A DNA stretch of 64,000 bases from Halomonas sp. (GTDB lineage: Bacteria > Pseudomonadota > Gammaproteobacteria > Pseudomonadales > Halomonadaceae). Below, piece after piece: positions 12,169 through 21,581 of this stretch (position 1 is the first letter of the stretch; every line of letters starts with the position of its first letter). The stretch is from the NCBI GenBank assembly GCA_018401555.1, contig JAGYKP010000104.1, forward strand, positions 1 to 64,000, given 5' to 3'. The position numbers and the translations under genes are program-made. A model generated the notes under the pieces. It ran no database searches and was not told the origin of the DNA. It saw nothing but the letters and a program-made list of their open reading frames with translations.

Positions 12169-13352
12169 CTATTCGCCCTCGATCCCGGTGATCGGACGGG
12201 TGGTGCCCCAGCTGCGGCAGCGGGGCACTGCCAATGCAACTGGTCACCGGTGAAGCCGCAACGGCGAGCAGCGGTGGCGAGGCAGCTGCTCGAGCAGGGT
12301 GGCAGTGTGGCGTGCAGCAGCGCCAGCTGCTCCGGCGCCGTGCCGTCGCCGCGCTGGCGATAGAGGTCGATCAGGTAGTCGAGGGCCCCCAGACTCGCCT
12401 CGCGATTGAGCTGTTCGCTGACCAGGGTGATGGCAGGCTCGATGCCCTGGCGATGGCGAAGGGTCTCGGCCAGCAGGATGATCACGCTGGTGTAGGGGGT
12501 CTTCTCTAGCAGTTCATGGAGGTGGCGTATCAGGCCATCCTCGTCGTCGAGCAGTCGGTAGGCGTTGGCCAGGGGCGCCAGCAGGGTCGGGGTGAAGGCC
12601 GGATCCTGGGCGGGAATCCGCGCCAGCAGGTTGATCTCCTGGCGGTAGTGACCGGTGTCGTGCTCGAGAGCGGCCAGCAGCAGGTTGGCGCGCACGCAGT
12701 GCGGGTCGACGTTGAGGGCCTGCTTGAGGTGGCGCCGGGCCAGCACCGGCGTGGCGTTGCCGCGCTCCTCTTCGGCCAGTTGGCAGAGCCAGTGGGCCGC
12801 GGCGCGCCGCAGTTCCTGATCCTCGCGGATCAGCTGGGGGTTGGCCACCGCGAAGGCTTCCGACCAGTCGCCTTCGCGCCCGAAGAGGTCGGCCAGCAGC
12901 CGGCGTGCTAAGCGCCGCAGTTCCTCGTCATGGCTGTCGCGCAGCAACCCCTTGAGCAGCCGTCTCGGCGCGATCCAGCAGCCCCAGGGAGAGGAAGTCT
13001 CGGGCCAGCTCCAGCTGCACGCGCTCGCCCTGGGCGGCGGTCAGGCTGGGGCGGGCCAGTAGGTTCTGGTGGATCTTCATCGCCCGGTCGGCCTGCGCCG
13101 CGGCTGCGGAAGAGGTTGCCCAGGGTGATATGGGTATCGATGGTCTCGCTGTTGACCTCCAGCGCCCCGACGAAGGTCTCGATGGCGCGGTCCTGCTCGT
13201 CGTTGAGCAGGTAGTTGAGGCCCACGAAATAATCCCGCGCCAGTCCTTGCGGAGGCGCGGGATCGGTCGGTTTGCTGCGTCTCGCGGCGGCCCAGCCACC
13301 AGCCGATGGCGACGGCTGCCACCAGGGTGGTCAGCAGCAGGGCATCGGGCAT
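12169..13352 (-). CDS. lapB: Lipopolysaccharide assembly protein LapB (YciM), TPR protein (frameshifted)
   Basis: A membrane-anchored TPR protein that coordinates LPS synthesis with FtsH-dependent turnover of LpxC. The N-terminal anchor is LLLTTLVAAVAIGWWLGRRE. TPR-type sequence follows in several frames, including YLLNDEQDRAIETFVGALEV and a long clean section from 12947 downwards (AHWLCQLAEEERG and ARRHLKQALNVDPHCVRANL). The C-terminal rubredoxin-like metal site is present as RRCGFTGDQLHWQCP followed, after a frame change near 12230, by SWGTTRPITGIEGE and the stop at 12169. Other frame changes fall near 12960, 13110 and 13240. It immediately follows lapA, with one base between the lapA stop and the lapB start. 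Confidence 0.9.
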
Positions 13353-13353
13353 A

Positions 13354-13660
13354 TCAGGGGAGTTCCTTGAGCTCCTGGACGCGCAGCTTGTCGAGCTCCT
13401 TGCGCTGCTGCTGGTTGTGGCGCTGGGCGCGGGTCAGCAGGGCGCGCAGGCGCAGGTAGATCGCCGCTCATGGCCAGCATGCCCAGCAGCACGCCAACTG
13501 CCAGCGAGGCCAGCAGCCATACCGACAGCGAGGCGGGAGGCAGCTCGATCCAGATCAGGTTGAGCGGCAGGGCCTCGCGATTGTTCACCGCGAACAGGAT
13601 GCCGACCAGTAGAACCGCCAGCAGGATGATGGCCAGGATCAGGCCTTTGAGCCAACGCAT
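13354..13660 (-). CDS. lapA: LapA (YciS) family inner-membrane protein (frameshifted once)
   Basis: A small membrane partner of LapB in LPS assembly. Two hydrophobic segments are visible: KGLILAIILLAVLLVGILFA and SVWLLASLAVGVLLGMLAM, separated by NNREALPLNLIWIELP. That is the standard LapA layout. After a frame change near 13460 the cytoplasmic coiled tail is LTRAQRHNQQQRKELDKLRV then QELKELP and a stop at 13354. Length is about 102 residues. It lies between ihfB upstream and lapB downstream on the same strand, the usual gammaproteobacterial order (ihfB-lapA-lapB-pyrF). This lapA is unrelated to the LapA-type adhesins at the right end of the window. Confidence 0.88.
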
Positions 13661-13714
13661 GCGAAGTGTCCCCTGTTGATGTAAGAGTTGGGCCGGGAAA
13701 GCGGAGCGTCGGGC

Positions 13715-14011
13715 TCAATAGCCCAGCACGCGGCTGGCGTCCACCTGCTCGCGCAGCTCCTTGCCGGGTTTGAAGTGTGGCACGAACTTGCCGTCCAGCG
13801 CGACCGGTTCGCCGGTCTTGGGATTGCGCCCGATGCGCGGCTCGCGGTAGTGCAGCGAGAAGCTGCCGAAGCCGCGTATCTCGACGCGTCCCCCGGCGGC
13901 CAGGGTCTCGGTGATGTCGTCGAGAATCAGCCGAACCGCCGATTCCACTTCCTTGAGCGACAGCTCGGGCTGTCGCATGGCGATCTGTTCGATCAGCTCG
14001 GACTTGGTCAT
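13715..14011 (-). CDS. ihfB: Integration host factor subunit beta
   Basis: An intact 98-residue DNA-bending protein that acts as a heterodimer with Ihf[21 protein letters not shown] opens the protein, [20 protein letters not shown] carries the DNA-contacting arm, and [10 protein letters not shown] is the conserved beta-ribbon tip with the intercalating proline. The ATG at 14011 is chosen because it gives the family N-terminus; the frame stays open upstream without conservation. It lies 54 nt upstream of lapA on the same strand. Length and sequence are fully normal. Confidence 0.96.
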   Translation of the reverse strand: MTKSELIEQIAMRQPELSLKEVESAVRLILDDITETLAAGGRVEIRGFGSFSLHYREPRIGRNPKTGEPVALDGKFVPHFKPGKELREQVDASRVLGY

Positions 14012-14189
14012 CTCGGGTCTCCGTTGGCGGCGCGGCTGTTGTTTTCTTCCAAGCATACTCGGCAAAACGAGACAAAACAACGCACTACGACCATAGGTAG
14101 AGACCTCGATCCGTGACCGGCGTCAGCTGTGTCGCCGCGCCGCCTCGGTTATACTGGCGCCACACCCCAAGGCAAAGGCGAGGTCGACC

Positions 14190-14483
14190 TTGAACGAACC
14201 ATCAAGCCCGGAGACGGCACAGCGCAAGCGGCTCTACTGGCACTCCCGCCGCGGCATGTGGGAGCTGGATTTGCTGCTGGTGCCCTTCCTCGAACAGCGC
14301 TATGACGCCCTGGAGCCAGCCGACCAGGCTGCATTCCGCGACCTGATCGACGAGGAGGACCAGGACCTCTTCATGTGGCTGATGCGTCGCGAGCTCCCCG
14401 CGGAGCCGGTGCGTCGGCGCATCGTCCAGATGATCATCGAGCATGCCGAGAGCGCCGACAGCGTGTCGCATCGGCCGGTCTAG
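14190..14483 (+). CDS. sdhE: Succinate dehydrogenase flavinylation factor SdhE
   Basis: A 97-residue assembly factor that promotes covalent FAD attachment to the succinate dehydrogenase flavoprotein. The RGMWELDLLLVPF segment at about residues 21-33 is the conserved RGxxE motif region, and FRDLIDEEDQDLFMWLM is the standard second half. The start appears to be TTG at 14190, preceded by AAAGGCGAGG. No in-frame ATG gives the full N-terminus. The 3' end overlaps the start of ygfX, the usual gammaproteobacterial pairing. Confidence 0.92.
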   Translation: MNEPSSPETAQRKRLYWHSRRGMWELDLLLVPFLEQRYDALEPADQAAFRDLIDEEDQDLFMWLMRRELPAEPVRRRIVQMIIEHAESADSVSHRPV

Positions 14484-14837
14484 GCTGGCTTTGCTGGCAC
14501 ATCTCCTGCCGGCCGCTGCGGTGGCCGGCCTCCTCGCGACTGTCCTTCCTCTCTGGTGGTGGCTCCCCGTGGCACTCGGCCTGGGGGCCATTACCTTCTG
14601 GTGCGTGCGTGACCAGCCCCAGGGGAACTGAGTGCCGAGGCCTTGCCCGGCGGAGAGCTGCAGTGGCAATGGCGGGGTGCAAGGGATGCGACCCCGCGAC
14701 CGGTCAGCCTGCGCTGTGACTACCTGGGGCCCTGGCTGATCGGGCTGCATCTGAATGGCAGGCGGCTGTGGCTGTGGCCCGATAGCTGTTCGCCGTCAGC
14801 CCATCGGGAACTGCGTCGCCACCTGGTTCGCCACTAG
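14443..14837 (+). CDS. ygfX: YgfX/CptA family membrane protein (frameshifted once)
   Basis: The small membrane partner encoded beside SdhE; in E. coli it is called YgfX or CptA and has been described as a toxin affecting MreB and FtsZ. Two hydrophobic stretches (LALLAHLLPAAAVAGLLATV and LWWWLPVALGLGAITFWCV) form the N-terminal hairpin. The frame ends at 14631, and one base added near 14625 restores LSAEALPGGELQWQWRG and the soluble domain ending LWPDSCSPSAHRELRRHLVRH-like at 14837. It overlaps sdhE by about 40 nt. Family assignment rests on position and layout more than on strong motifs. Confidence 0.75.
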
Positions 14838-14897
14838 GCCGACTCACGCTCCGGAGCCGTCCATCGGCCTGGCCACTCTCCGTGCTTGCTGCACTGT

Positions 14898-16470
14898 TCA
14901 GTCGAGCTCGCCCAGCCGAATCCGGGAGGGCCGGGGAAGGGCGTCGCCATGCTGCGGGCAGTCCGGATTGTAGTGCAGGCCGCGGGACTCGCGACGCGCC
15001 CGGGCGCTGGCCACGGTCAGCCGCGCCAGGCGCAGCGAATGCCACAGGCTCATCAGCTCGGCGGGTGGCTGGCCACGCTGAGCGACCACGGCGACCTCTT
15101 CCTGCAGCTCGGCCAGCGTTGCGGCGGCCTCCAGCCAGCCCGGCGTCACGGCGGACGATGGCCACCCGAGTGCTCATCACCCCGCGCATGCGCTCGCGCC
15201 ACTCGACGAGTGCCGCGGGTGCCGCCTCGGCCCTGGCCTGGGGGCGGGGCCGCCGACGAGCGGCACCCGCGAGGCATCCCGCAGCACGGCGGCGCAGCTG
15301 CGCGCAAACACCAGGCACTCCAGCAGCGAGTTGCTGGCCATGCGGTTGGCACCGTGCAGGCCGGTGCAGGCCACCTCGCCCACGGCGAAGAGGTGGGCCA
15401 CGTCGGTGGCGCCGCGCTGGTCGGTGGCTACCCCGCCACAGCTGTAGTGGGCCGCCGGCACCACCGGGATCGGGGCCTTGACGATATCGATGCCGCGGCC
15501 GGCGCAGTGGGCGTGGATGGTGGGGAAGTGCTCGCGGATCGCCGCCTCGCCCAGATGGCGCACGTCGAGGAAGACATAGTCGCTTCCGGTGCGCTGCATC
15601 TCGGCGTCGATGGCGCGAGCGACCACGTCACGCGGCGCCAGTTCGGCACGCGGGTCGATGGCCGGCATGAAGCGTTCGCCGCGGATATTGAGCAGTCGCC
15701 CGCCCTCGCCGCGTACCGCCTCGCTGATCAGGAAGGGGGTGCCCTGGGGATCGTAGAGGCAGGTCGGATGGAACTGCTGGAACTCCAGGTTCATCAGCGT
15801 GGCGCCGAGTCTCGGCGGCCATCAGCATGCCCTCGCCGCTGGCCGGCTGGGGGCTAGTGGTGTGGCGATAGAGGCCGCTGGCCCCGCCGGTAGCCAGCAC
15901 GGTGTCGTGGGCCGGCAGGTCGATCCGTCGTCCGGCAGCGTCGAGGCAGCGTGCGCCGCGGCAGCGCCCAGCACCGTCCTGGAGCAGGCCGATGGCAGTG
16001 AGGTCGTCGCGGATGTGGATCGCCGGGTGTGCCGCGACATGGGCCTTGAGGGTATCCATCAGCGCACGCCCGGTGGCGTCGGCGGCGTGGATGATGCGTC
16101 GCGCGCCGTGTCCGCCCTCGCGGGTGAGGTGGTAGGGGTAGTCGGCCCCGGGGCTGGCATCCCGCGTGAAGGGGACGCCCAGGCCAAGCAGCCATTCGAT
16201 GGCCGCCGGCCCCTGCTCCACGGTGAAGCGCACCGCGGCCTCGTCGCACAGGCCGTCGCCCGCCACCAGGGTGTCCTGGATATGCGCCTCGATATCATCG
16301 CTGGGGGAGAGCACCGCGGCGATGCCGCCCTGGGCCCAGCGGCTGGCGCCCCGGTCGTCGCTGGCGGGGCGCAGCAGGGTCACGCCACGTTGATCGGCCA
16401 CCTCCAGGGCGAGTACCAGGCCGGCGACACCGCCGCCGATGATAAGCACGTCATGGTTGGCGTGGGACAT
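14898..16470 (-). CDS. nadB: L-aspartate oxidase (frameshifted)
   Basis: The FAD enzyme converting L-aspartate to iminoaspartate, the first step of de novo NAD synthesis. The N-terminal dinucleotide motif is [20 protein letters not shown], followed by [20 protein letters not shown]. After a frame change near 15810 come [28 protein letters not shown], the FAD-binding end [20 protein letters not shown] and [12 protein letters not shown] further change near 15230 precedes the helical C-terminal domain ([20 protein letters not shown], then [12 protein letters not shown]). Length is about 524 residues, normal. Its start overlaps the end of the FUSC gene by 20 nt. nadA and nadC are not in the window. 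Confidence 0.93.
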
Positions 16471-17599
16471 CTTGCGCTCCTCTATCGGGCGTGGCGGTAT
16501 GGCGGCGCGCCCACTTGCGCCCCGAGGCGCGGCGCAGGCGGCGGCTGGGCAGGCGGGTCAGGCCACCCAGGCGGGTGACCAGGGCCTCGGTGAGGCGTGC
16601 CAGCTCGCGGTTGAGCCACAGATAGCCGCTGGGGCTGAACAGCGCCCGTCCCTGCGCACTGACCGCGGTGGTGGCGAGCGGGGCGTAACGCTGGAGGTCG
16701 AACTGGCTGATCTCGACCGCGATGGGCTGGCCGGTACGTACCTGATAGGCCAGGGTGCCCAGCTCCCGGGCGAGGCGGTGCTGTTCGTCGCGCAGGCCTT
16801 CCATCGCCTCGATGCGATCATGGCCGGCACGGGTGTTCCAGTGGGTCTCCAGCAGCAGCTCGATGGTCGAGAGCATGCGCCGCTGCAGGGAGATGATGTC
16901 ATCCAGCTCGTCGCGGCTCAGGCGGCGTTCACGATGGATGGCATCGACCAGGCCGCGCTGCTTGACCAGTGCCGAGCTGGTGGCCTTGAGCAGGGCGCGG
17001 GTATCGATATCCAGGGCCGTCGAGGCGGTGGTGTGCACATGGAACAGGCGTGCCATGCGATCGAGGTTCTCGGCCAGCATGAAGCGCATCATGTCGGTGG
17101 CCTTCTGGGGCAGCACCAGCACCGTGATCACGATGCCGACCAGGGTACCCAGCAGCACGTCGAAGGCACGCCACAGCCCCACATCCAGGGCGTGGCTGCC
17201 GTCGCCGACCACCAGCAGCAGGCTGATGGCGAACATCAGGCCGCTGTAGCCGTGGCGGTTGCCGAAGGTGAGCCAGGTGGCGATGCCGATGGCGACCAGG
17301 CTGCCGGCAGGGATCAGCAGCGGCAGGTCGATGGGCAGCAGGATCAGCAGCAGGCCGGAGCCCGCGCCGAGCACGGTGCCCAGCAGCCGCTGGCGGCCCT
17401 TGTCGAGCACGCCGCCGATATGTGGCAGGTTGCCCATCACCATCACGGTGCTGACCAGCGCCCAGCCGGAGTGGGGGATCGCGAACAGGCGGATGATGAT
17501 AAAGGTGGTCGTCAGCGCCAGCAGCACGCGCAGGACATGCAGTCGGCGACGATAGCGGTAGGTAAAGAAGGGATCGCGCAGGGGCGGCAGGTTCATCAA
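16451..17599 (-). CDS. FUSC family inner-membrane transporter
   Basis: An intact 382-residue protein. The first half has about six hydrophobic segments (ALTTTFIIIRLFAIPHSGWA, LLGTVLGAGSGLLLILLPID, LLIPAGSLVAIGIATWLTFG, LMFAISLLLVVGDG and VLLGTLVGIVITVLVLPQKA). The second half is cytoplasmic and helical. This matches the fusaric-acid-resistance-like (FUSC/YccS-type) family, which exports aromatic acids or amphiphilic compounds. Substrate is unknown. It lies between the tRNA-Leu gene and nadB and overlaps nadB by 20 nt, which suggests translational coupling. It is one of the few undamaged long frames. Confidence 0.8.
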   Translation of the reverse strand: MMNLPPLRDPFFTYRYRRRLHVLRVLLALTTTFIIIRLFAIPHSGWALVSTVMVMGNLPHIGGVLDKGRQRLLGTVLGAGSGLLLILLPIDLPLLIPAGSLVAIGIATWLTFGNRHGYSGLMFAISLLLVVGDGSHALDVGLWRAFDVLLGTLVGIVITVLVLPQKATDMMRFMLAENLDRMARLFHVHTTASTALDIDTRALLKATSSALVKQRGLVDAIHRERRLSRDELDDIISLQRRMLSTIELLLETHWNTRAGHDRIEAMEGLRDEQHRLARELGTLAYQVRTGQPIAVEISQFDLQRYAPLATTAVSAQGRALFSPSGYLWLNRELARLTEALVTRLGGLTRLPSRRLRRASGRKWARRHTATPDRGAQDVPRQP

Positions 17600-17643
17600 G
17601 CGGTTGCCCCGCAGAGGTATCGACTAGCTCATCGATTGATGGC

Positions 17644-17730
17644 TGGTGCCCGGAGCCGGGCTCGAACCGGCACGGTGTCGCCACCGAGGGATTTTAAGTC
17701 CCTTGCGTCTACCAATTTCGCCATCCGGGC
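17644..17730 (-). tRNA. tRNA-Leu (UAA)
   Basis: On the minus strand the sequence begins GCCCGGATGGCGAAATTGGT and folds as a class II tRNA with a long variable arm. The anticodon loop ACTTAAAATC gives UAA, and the T loop is GGTTCGAGCC. The 3' CCA is encoded. It is the third of three tandem tRNAs (Gly-Cys-Leu) downstream of pgsA. Confidence 0.95.
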
Positions 17731-17764
17731 GGCACGGTGTCGGGCAGTACAGGAAATCGGGGAG

Positions 17765-17838
17765 TGGAGGCTGGAGTCGGAATCGAACCGGCGTACACGG
17801 AGTTGCAGTCCGCTGCATAACCACTCTGCCATCCAGCC
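17765..17838 (-). tRNA. tRNA-Cys (GCA)
   Basis: The minus strand begins GGCTGGATGGCAGAGTGGTT. The anticodon loop GACTGCAACT gives GCA, the T loop is GGTTCGATTC and CCA is encoded. The acceptor GGCTGGA pairs with TCCAGCC. Confidence 0.95.
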
Positions 17839-17864
17839 TCATCGAGTCGGGCCATTCGAAGGAA

Positions 17865-17939
17865 TGGAGCGGGAAACGAGATTCGAACTCGCGACCCTCG
17901 CCTTGGCAAGGCGATGCTCTACCACTGAGCTATTCCCGC
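17865..17939 (-). tRNA. tRNA-Gly (GCC)
   Basis: The minus strand begins GCGGGAATAGCTCAGTGGTA. The anticodon loop CCTTGCCAAG gives GCC, the T loop is AGTTCGAATC and the 3' end CCCGCTCCA includes encoded CCA. It is the first of the tandem tRNA trio after pgsA. Confidence 0.95.
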
Positions 17940-17999
17940 CTGACTCGAGAGCGAATTATACGGATAAGCCGGTGACTGTCAAACGGTTTTGCGCCTCGC

Positions 18000-18548
18000 C
18001 TACATCGAGCGCCGGAGGTGGGGCCAGGCCGCGCGAAGGTAGAGAACCATCGACCACAGCGTGAGTACGGCGGCCACGTAGAGCGTTGCTACCGCCAGCA
18101 TGGCGATGGGGGTGCCGGGGGCGAAGGCCAGCAGCAGGAAGATCGCCACCATCTGCAGGGTGGTCTTCAGCTTGCCGATCCAGGACACCGCCACGCTGCC
18201 ACGCTTGCCCATCTCGGCCATCCACTCGCGCAGTGCCGAGATCACGATCTCGCGGCCGATGATCACCAGCGCCGGCAGGGTCAGCCAGATCACGTCGTAG
18301 CGCTCGATCATCAGCGCCAGCGCCACCGCCACCATCAGCTTGTCGGCCACCGGGTCGAGGAAGGCGCCGAACGGCGTGGTCTGGTTCCAGCGCCGGGCCA
18401 GGTAGCCGTCGAGCCAGTCGGTGACCGAGGCCAGGGCGAAGAAGGCGGCGGCCAGCGGCATGCTCCAGGTGAAGGGCAGATAGAACAGCACTACCAGCAG
18501 CGGGATGAAGGCGATACGGACCAGGGTGAGGATATTCGGGATGTTCAT
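18000..18548 (-). CDS. pgsA: CDP-diacylglycerol--glycerol-3-phosphate 3-phosphatidyltransferase
   Basis: Makes phosphatidylglycerophosphate, the committed step to phosphatidylglycerol and cardiolipin, in the inner membrane. It is an intact protein of about 182 residues. [20 protein letters not shown] opens it. The CDP-alcohol phosphotransferase signature DGxxAR(x8)Gxxx(D)xxxD is visible as [20 protein letters not shown] followed by LDPVADK. Further hydrophobic segments are [20 protein letters not shown] and [15 protein letters not shown]. The ATG at 18548 gives the family N-terminus. It sits between uvrC and the tRNA trio, as in E. coli. Confidence 0.95.
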   Translation of the reverse strand: MNIPNILTLVRIAFIPLLVVLFYLPFTWSMPLAAAFFALASVTDWLDGYLARRWNQTTPFGAFLDPVADKLMVAVALALMIERYDVIWLTLPALVIIGREIVISALREWMAEMGKRGSVAVSWIGKLKTTLQMVAIFLLLAFAPGTPIAMLAVATLYVAAVLTLWSMVLYLRAAWPHLRRSM

Positions 18549-18619
18549 CGCGCGAAGCTGTCCTTGCCAGTGAGGGGGGAGCGTTAAGCGTGGGCTTATT
18601 CTATCCCCCTTGGCGGCCA

Positions 18620-20432
18620 TCATCCATGCAGGGCGCGATGGATCGTCTCGGCCAGGCTGTCGCTGATGCCCGGCACTCGGGCGAGTTCGTCGCGGCTGGC
18701 CTGCTTGACCCCCTGCAGGCCACCGAAGAAGCGCAGCAGTTCGCGCCGGCGCTTGGTGCCCACGCCGGCGATCCCCTCCAGGGTAGAGGTGCGGCGTACC
18801 TTGTCGCGGCGGGTGCGGTGGCCGGTGATGGCGAAGCGGTGCGACTCGTCGCGGATGTGCTGGATCAGGTGCAGCGCCGGAGAGGAGGCCTCGAGGTTCA
18901 GCGTCCGCTCCACGGTCTCCAGGAACAGTGTCTCCAGGCCCGCCTTGCGGGTGGTGCCCTTGGCCACGCCGAGCAGGGTAACGCCGGTGACCCCGAGGGA
19001 TTCGAGCACCTCGCGGGCCATGTTGAGCTGCCCCTTGCCGCCATCCACGACAAGCACGTCCGGCGCCTGGCCCTCGCCCTCCTTGACGCGTCGGAAGCGG
19101 CGGGTCAGCGCCTGCTGCATGGCCGCGTAGTCGTCGCCCGCCGCGACTCCCTCGATATTGAAGCGACGGTAGTCCGACTTGCGTGGCCCGTTCTGGTCGA
19201 ACACCACGCAGGAGGCGACGGTGGCCTCGCCGTGACTGTGGCTGATATCGAAGCACTCCAGCCGCGCCGGGGAGCCTGCATGCCCAGGGCCTCGCGCAGC
19301 GCCTCGAAGCGCCGCGCAAGCTGGTTCTGGCTGGCCAGCTGGCCGGCCAGCTGCTGTTCGGCATTGGTGCGCGCCAGCTCCTTCCACTGGGCGCGGTGGC
19401 CGCGCACCTGGTCGGTCAGGCGTACGCGGCGGCCGGCCTGTCTGGCCAGCGCCCCGGCGATCAGCTCGGCATCGGGGACGGCGTGGCTGGTGATCACCTC
19501 GCGGGAATCTCGCGGGCCTGACCCAGGTAGTACTGGCTGATGAAGTCGCCGAGCAGCGCCTCCTCCGACAGGTCCAGGCCGTTGGCAGGGGCGTGGTGGC
19601 GCGCCCCCAGCAGGCGCCCCTGGCGGATCGCCAGCACCGAGATGCACAGCGCCCCGGGGCGGCTGGCCAGCGCAAAGGCGTCGGCGTCGCCGTCGCCGGT
19701 ATCCACGAACTGGCGCTGCTGCAGCTGGCGCAGCTGCTGGACCTGGTCGCGCAGCCGTGCCGCCTCCTCGAAGGCCAGTTCGCGGCTGGCCGCCTCCATG
19801 GCGTCGCTCAGCTCGCGGGTGACCTGTTCGCTCTTGCCCTCCAGGCACTGTACGGCGTGTTCCAGGTCGCGGCGGTAGTCGGCCTCGCTGATATAGCCCA
19901 CGCAGGGCGCGCTGCAGCGATTGATCTGGTACTGCAGGCAGGGGCGCGTGCGGTGGGCGAAGACGCTGTCCTCGCAGTTGCGGATGCGAAAGATCTTCTG
20001 CATCAGCGAGAGGCTGTCGCGCACCGCGTGGCTGCTGGGATAGGGTCCCAGGTAGCGGCCGTCATCGCGACGCTGGCGGGCGCGCTTGTACTCCAGGGCG
20101 GGGAAGGGATGGCGGTCGGTGACGAAGACGAAGGGGTAGGACTTGTCGTCACGCAGCAAGATGTTATAGGGCGGGCGCAGCTCCTTGATCAGGGTCTGTT
20201 CGAGCAGCAGGGCCTCGGTCTCGCTGTTGGTCACCGTGACCTGGATATCGGCGATGCGCGCCACCAGCGCCTGGGTCTTGGCGTTCAGGGCACCACGGAA
20301 ATAGCTGGCCAGGCGCGTCCGCAGGCGGCGCGCCTTGCCGATATAGAGGGTGTCGCCGCATGCATCGAACATGCGGTAGACGCCGGGGGCTTCGCTGACG
20401 TTGGCCAGGAAGCGGCGATGGTCGAAGGTCAT
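18620..20432 (-). CDS. uvrC: Excinuclease ABC subunit C (frameshifted twice)
   Basis: The nuclease that makes the 3' and 5' incisions in nucleotide excision repair. The GIY-YIG domain opens the protein ([20 protein letters not shown], then [13 protein letters not shown]). [19 protein letters not shown] and the [14 protein letters not shown] motif follow, then the UVR coiled coil ([20 protein letters not shown]). After frame changes near 19505 and 19270 come the RNase-H-like endonuclease ([30 protein letters not shown]) and the tandem HhH end ([36 protein letters not shown]). Restored length is about 604 residues, normal. It follows the response regulator gene by 10 nt. Confidence 0.95.
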
Positions 20433-20442
20433 GGCGCGAAGG

Positions 20443-21092
20443 TTACTGGACGCTGGAGAAGCCTTCCACCAACCCGTGGCGCAGCCCCAGGTGGGTGAGC
20501 TCCACGTCGGAGTTGACCCCGAGCTTCTCGAAGACGCGGTAGCGGTAGGTGTTCACCGTCTTGGGGCTGAGGAACAGTCGGTCGGAGATGTCCGCGACCT
20601 TCTGGCAGTTGATGATCATCATCGCCACCTGCATCTCTCGGGAGGAGAGCTCATCGAAGGGGTTCTCTGGCGCATCGATGCGCGACAGCACCAGCCGCTG
20701 CGCCACATCGGGGCTGACATAGCGCTGGCCGTGAAATACCTCGCGGATGGCGCAGACCATCTCGTCATGCTGGGAGTCCTTGCTGACCAGACCCCAGGCG
20801 CCGGCGTCCAGCAGGCGCTGGGCGAAGGTATCCTCGAGCCAGGCGGTCAGTACCAGCACACGGGCATCCGGCAGGGTGCGGGTGATCTTGCGCGTGGCCT
20901 CGAGGCCACCGATACCCGGCATGCGCACGTCCATCAGCACCACGTCCGGCTTGAGGCTGGCGGGTCTGGGTGATCGGCTTCCTCGCCATTCGAGGCCTCG
21001 CCGATGACCCGCAGGTCCTTCTCGGCATTCAGCAGGTGCGCAAGACTGGTCCTTACCAGGTGATGGTCATCTGCAATCAGTACCTTGATCAA
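20443..21092 (-). CDS. uvrY: UvrY/GacA response regulator, LuxR-type (frameshifted once)
   Basis: The response regulator of the BarA-UvrY (GacS-GacA) system, which in gammaproteobacteria activates small RNAs that titrate CsrA/RsmA. The receiver opens IKVLIADDHHLVRTSLAHLL from a TTG start at 21092 with CAGGAG just upstream. The phosphoacceptor is in DVVLMDVRMPGIGGLEATRK, interrupted by a frame change near 20965. The HTH is ELSSREMQVAMMIINCQKVA, then LFLSPKTVNTYRYRVFEKLG. Its position directly upstream of uvrC is the classic uvrY-uvrC arrangement and supports this call over other NarL-family regulators. Confidence 0.92.
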
Positions 21093-21228
21093 CGCGGGTG
21101 ACTCCTGAACGGCTCGACAGCAGCGAGACTTCTCATCAAGGGAACGGGTCCTGACAAATTTAAGAGTCGCACAACTGGTCAGCGGGTAGGAAAGCCTACT
21201 TAGGTTACTGGGCTAATGAAAAAAGCGC

Positions 21229-21257
21229 TTGACGCTGAAGGTGTCGCTGCGTAATAT
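21229..21257 (+). promoter_or_regulatory. Sigma-70 promoter of tRNA-Ala
   Basis: TTGACG (21229-21234) and TAATAT (21252-21257) are separated by exactly 17 nt. They lie about 30 nt upstream of the mature tRNA-Ala 5' end. The GC-rich stretch after the -10 (CTGCCCCG) resembles a stringent-response discriminator. Confidence 0.85.
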
Positions 21258-21288
21258 CTGCCCCGTTCTCGCAACGGCGAGACGCTGT

Positions 21289-21364
21289 GGGGCCTTAGCT
21301 CAGCTGGGAGAGCGCAACACTGGCAGTGTTGAGGTCAGCGGTTCGATCCCGCTAGGCTCCACCA
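21289..21364 (+). tRNA. tRNA-Ala (GGC)
   Basis: GGGGCCTTAGCTCAGCTGGG opens a normal cloverleaf of 76 nt with the anticodon loop CTGGCAG (GGC). The acceptor stem GGGGCCT/AGGCTCC contains the G3-U70 pair that identifies alanine tRNAs. CCA is encoded. Confidence 0.96.
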
Positions 21365-21381
21365 ACAAGTTTCAACGAATC

Positions 21382-21415
21382 AGCCGCTTAGCGCACCCCG
21401 CTAGGCGGCTTTTTC
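21382..21415 (+). terminator. Rho-independent terminator after tRNA-Ala
   Basis: AGCCGC (21382-21387) pairs with GCGGCT (21405-21410), extended inward by GCG/CGC, and a run of five T follows immediately. Confidence 0.85.
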
Positions 21416-21581
21416 GTGTGCGCGGGATTCCGCCATTTCCCCTGCTCGTCCGGGGTGACGTTCTCGTGTCTGGGGGGCATGGCAGGGAGGCCATGGCGTC
21501 GACATGTCGCAGCAGCATTGTTGTGTTCCGTCTGGTGCCGGCCACCGCGCTTGCGTACTCTGTTGGCACATTCACGAGTGT

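Noticed and set aside
16439..18064. 541-codon plus-strand open frame
   Set aside because: It is antisense to the intact FUSC transporter and runs through three tRNA genes. The product is glutamine/histidine-rich with no family.
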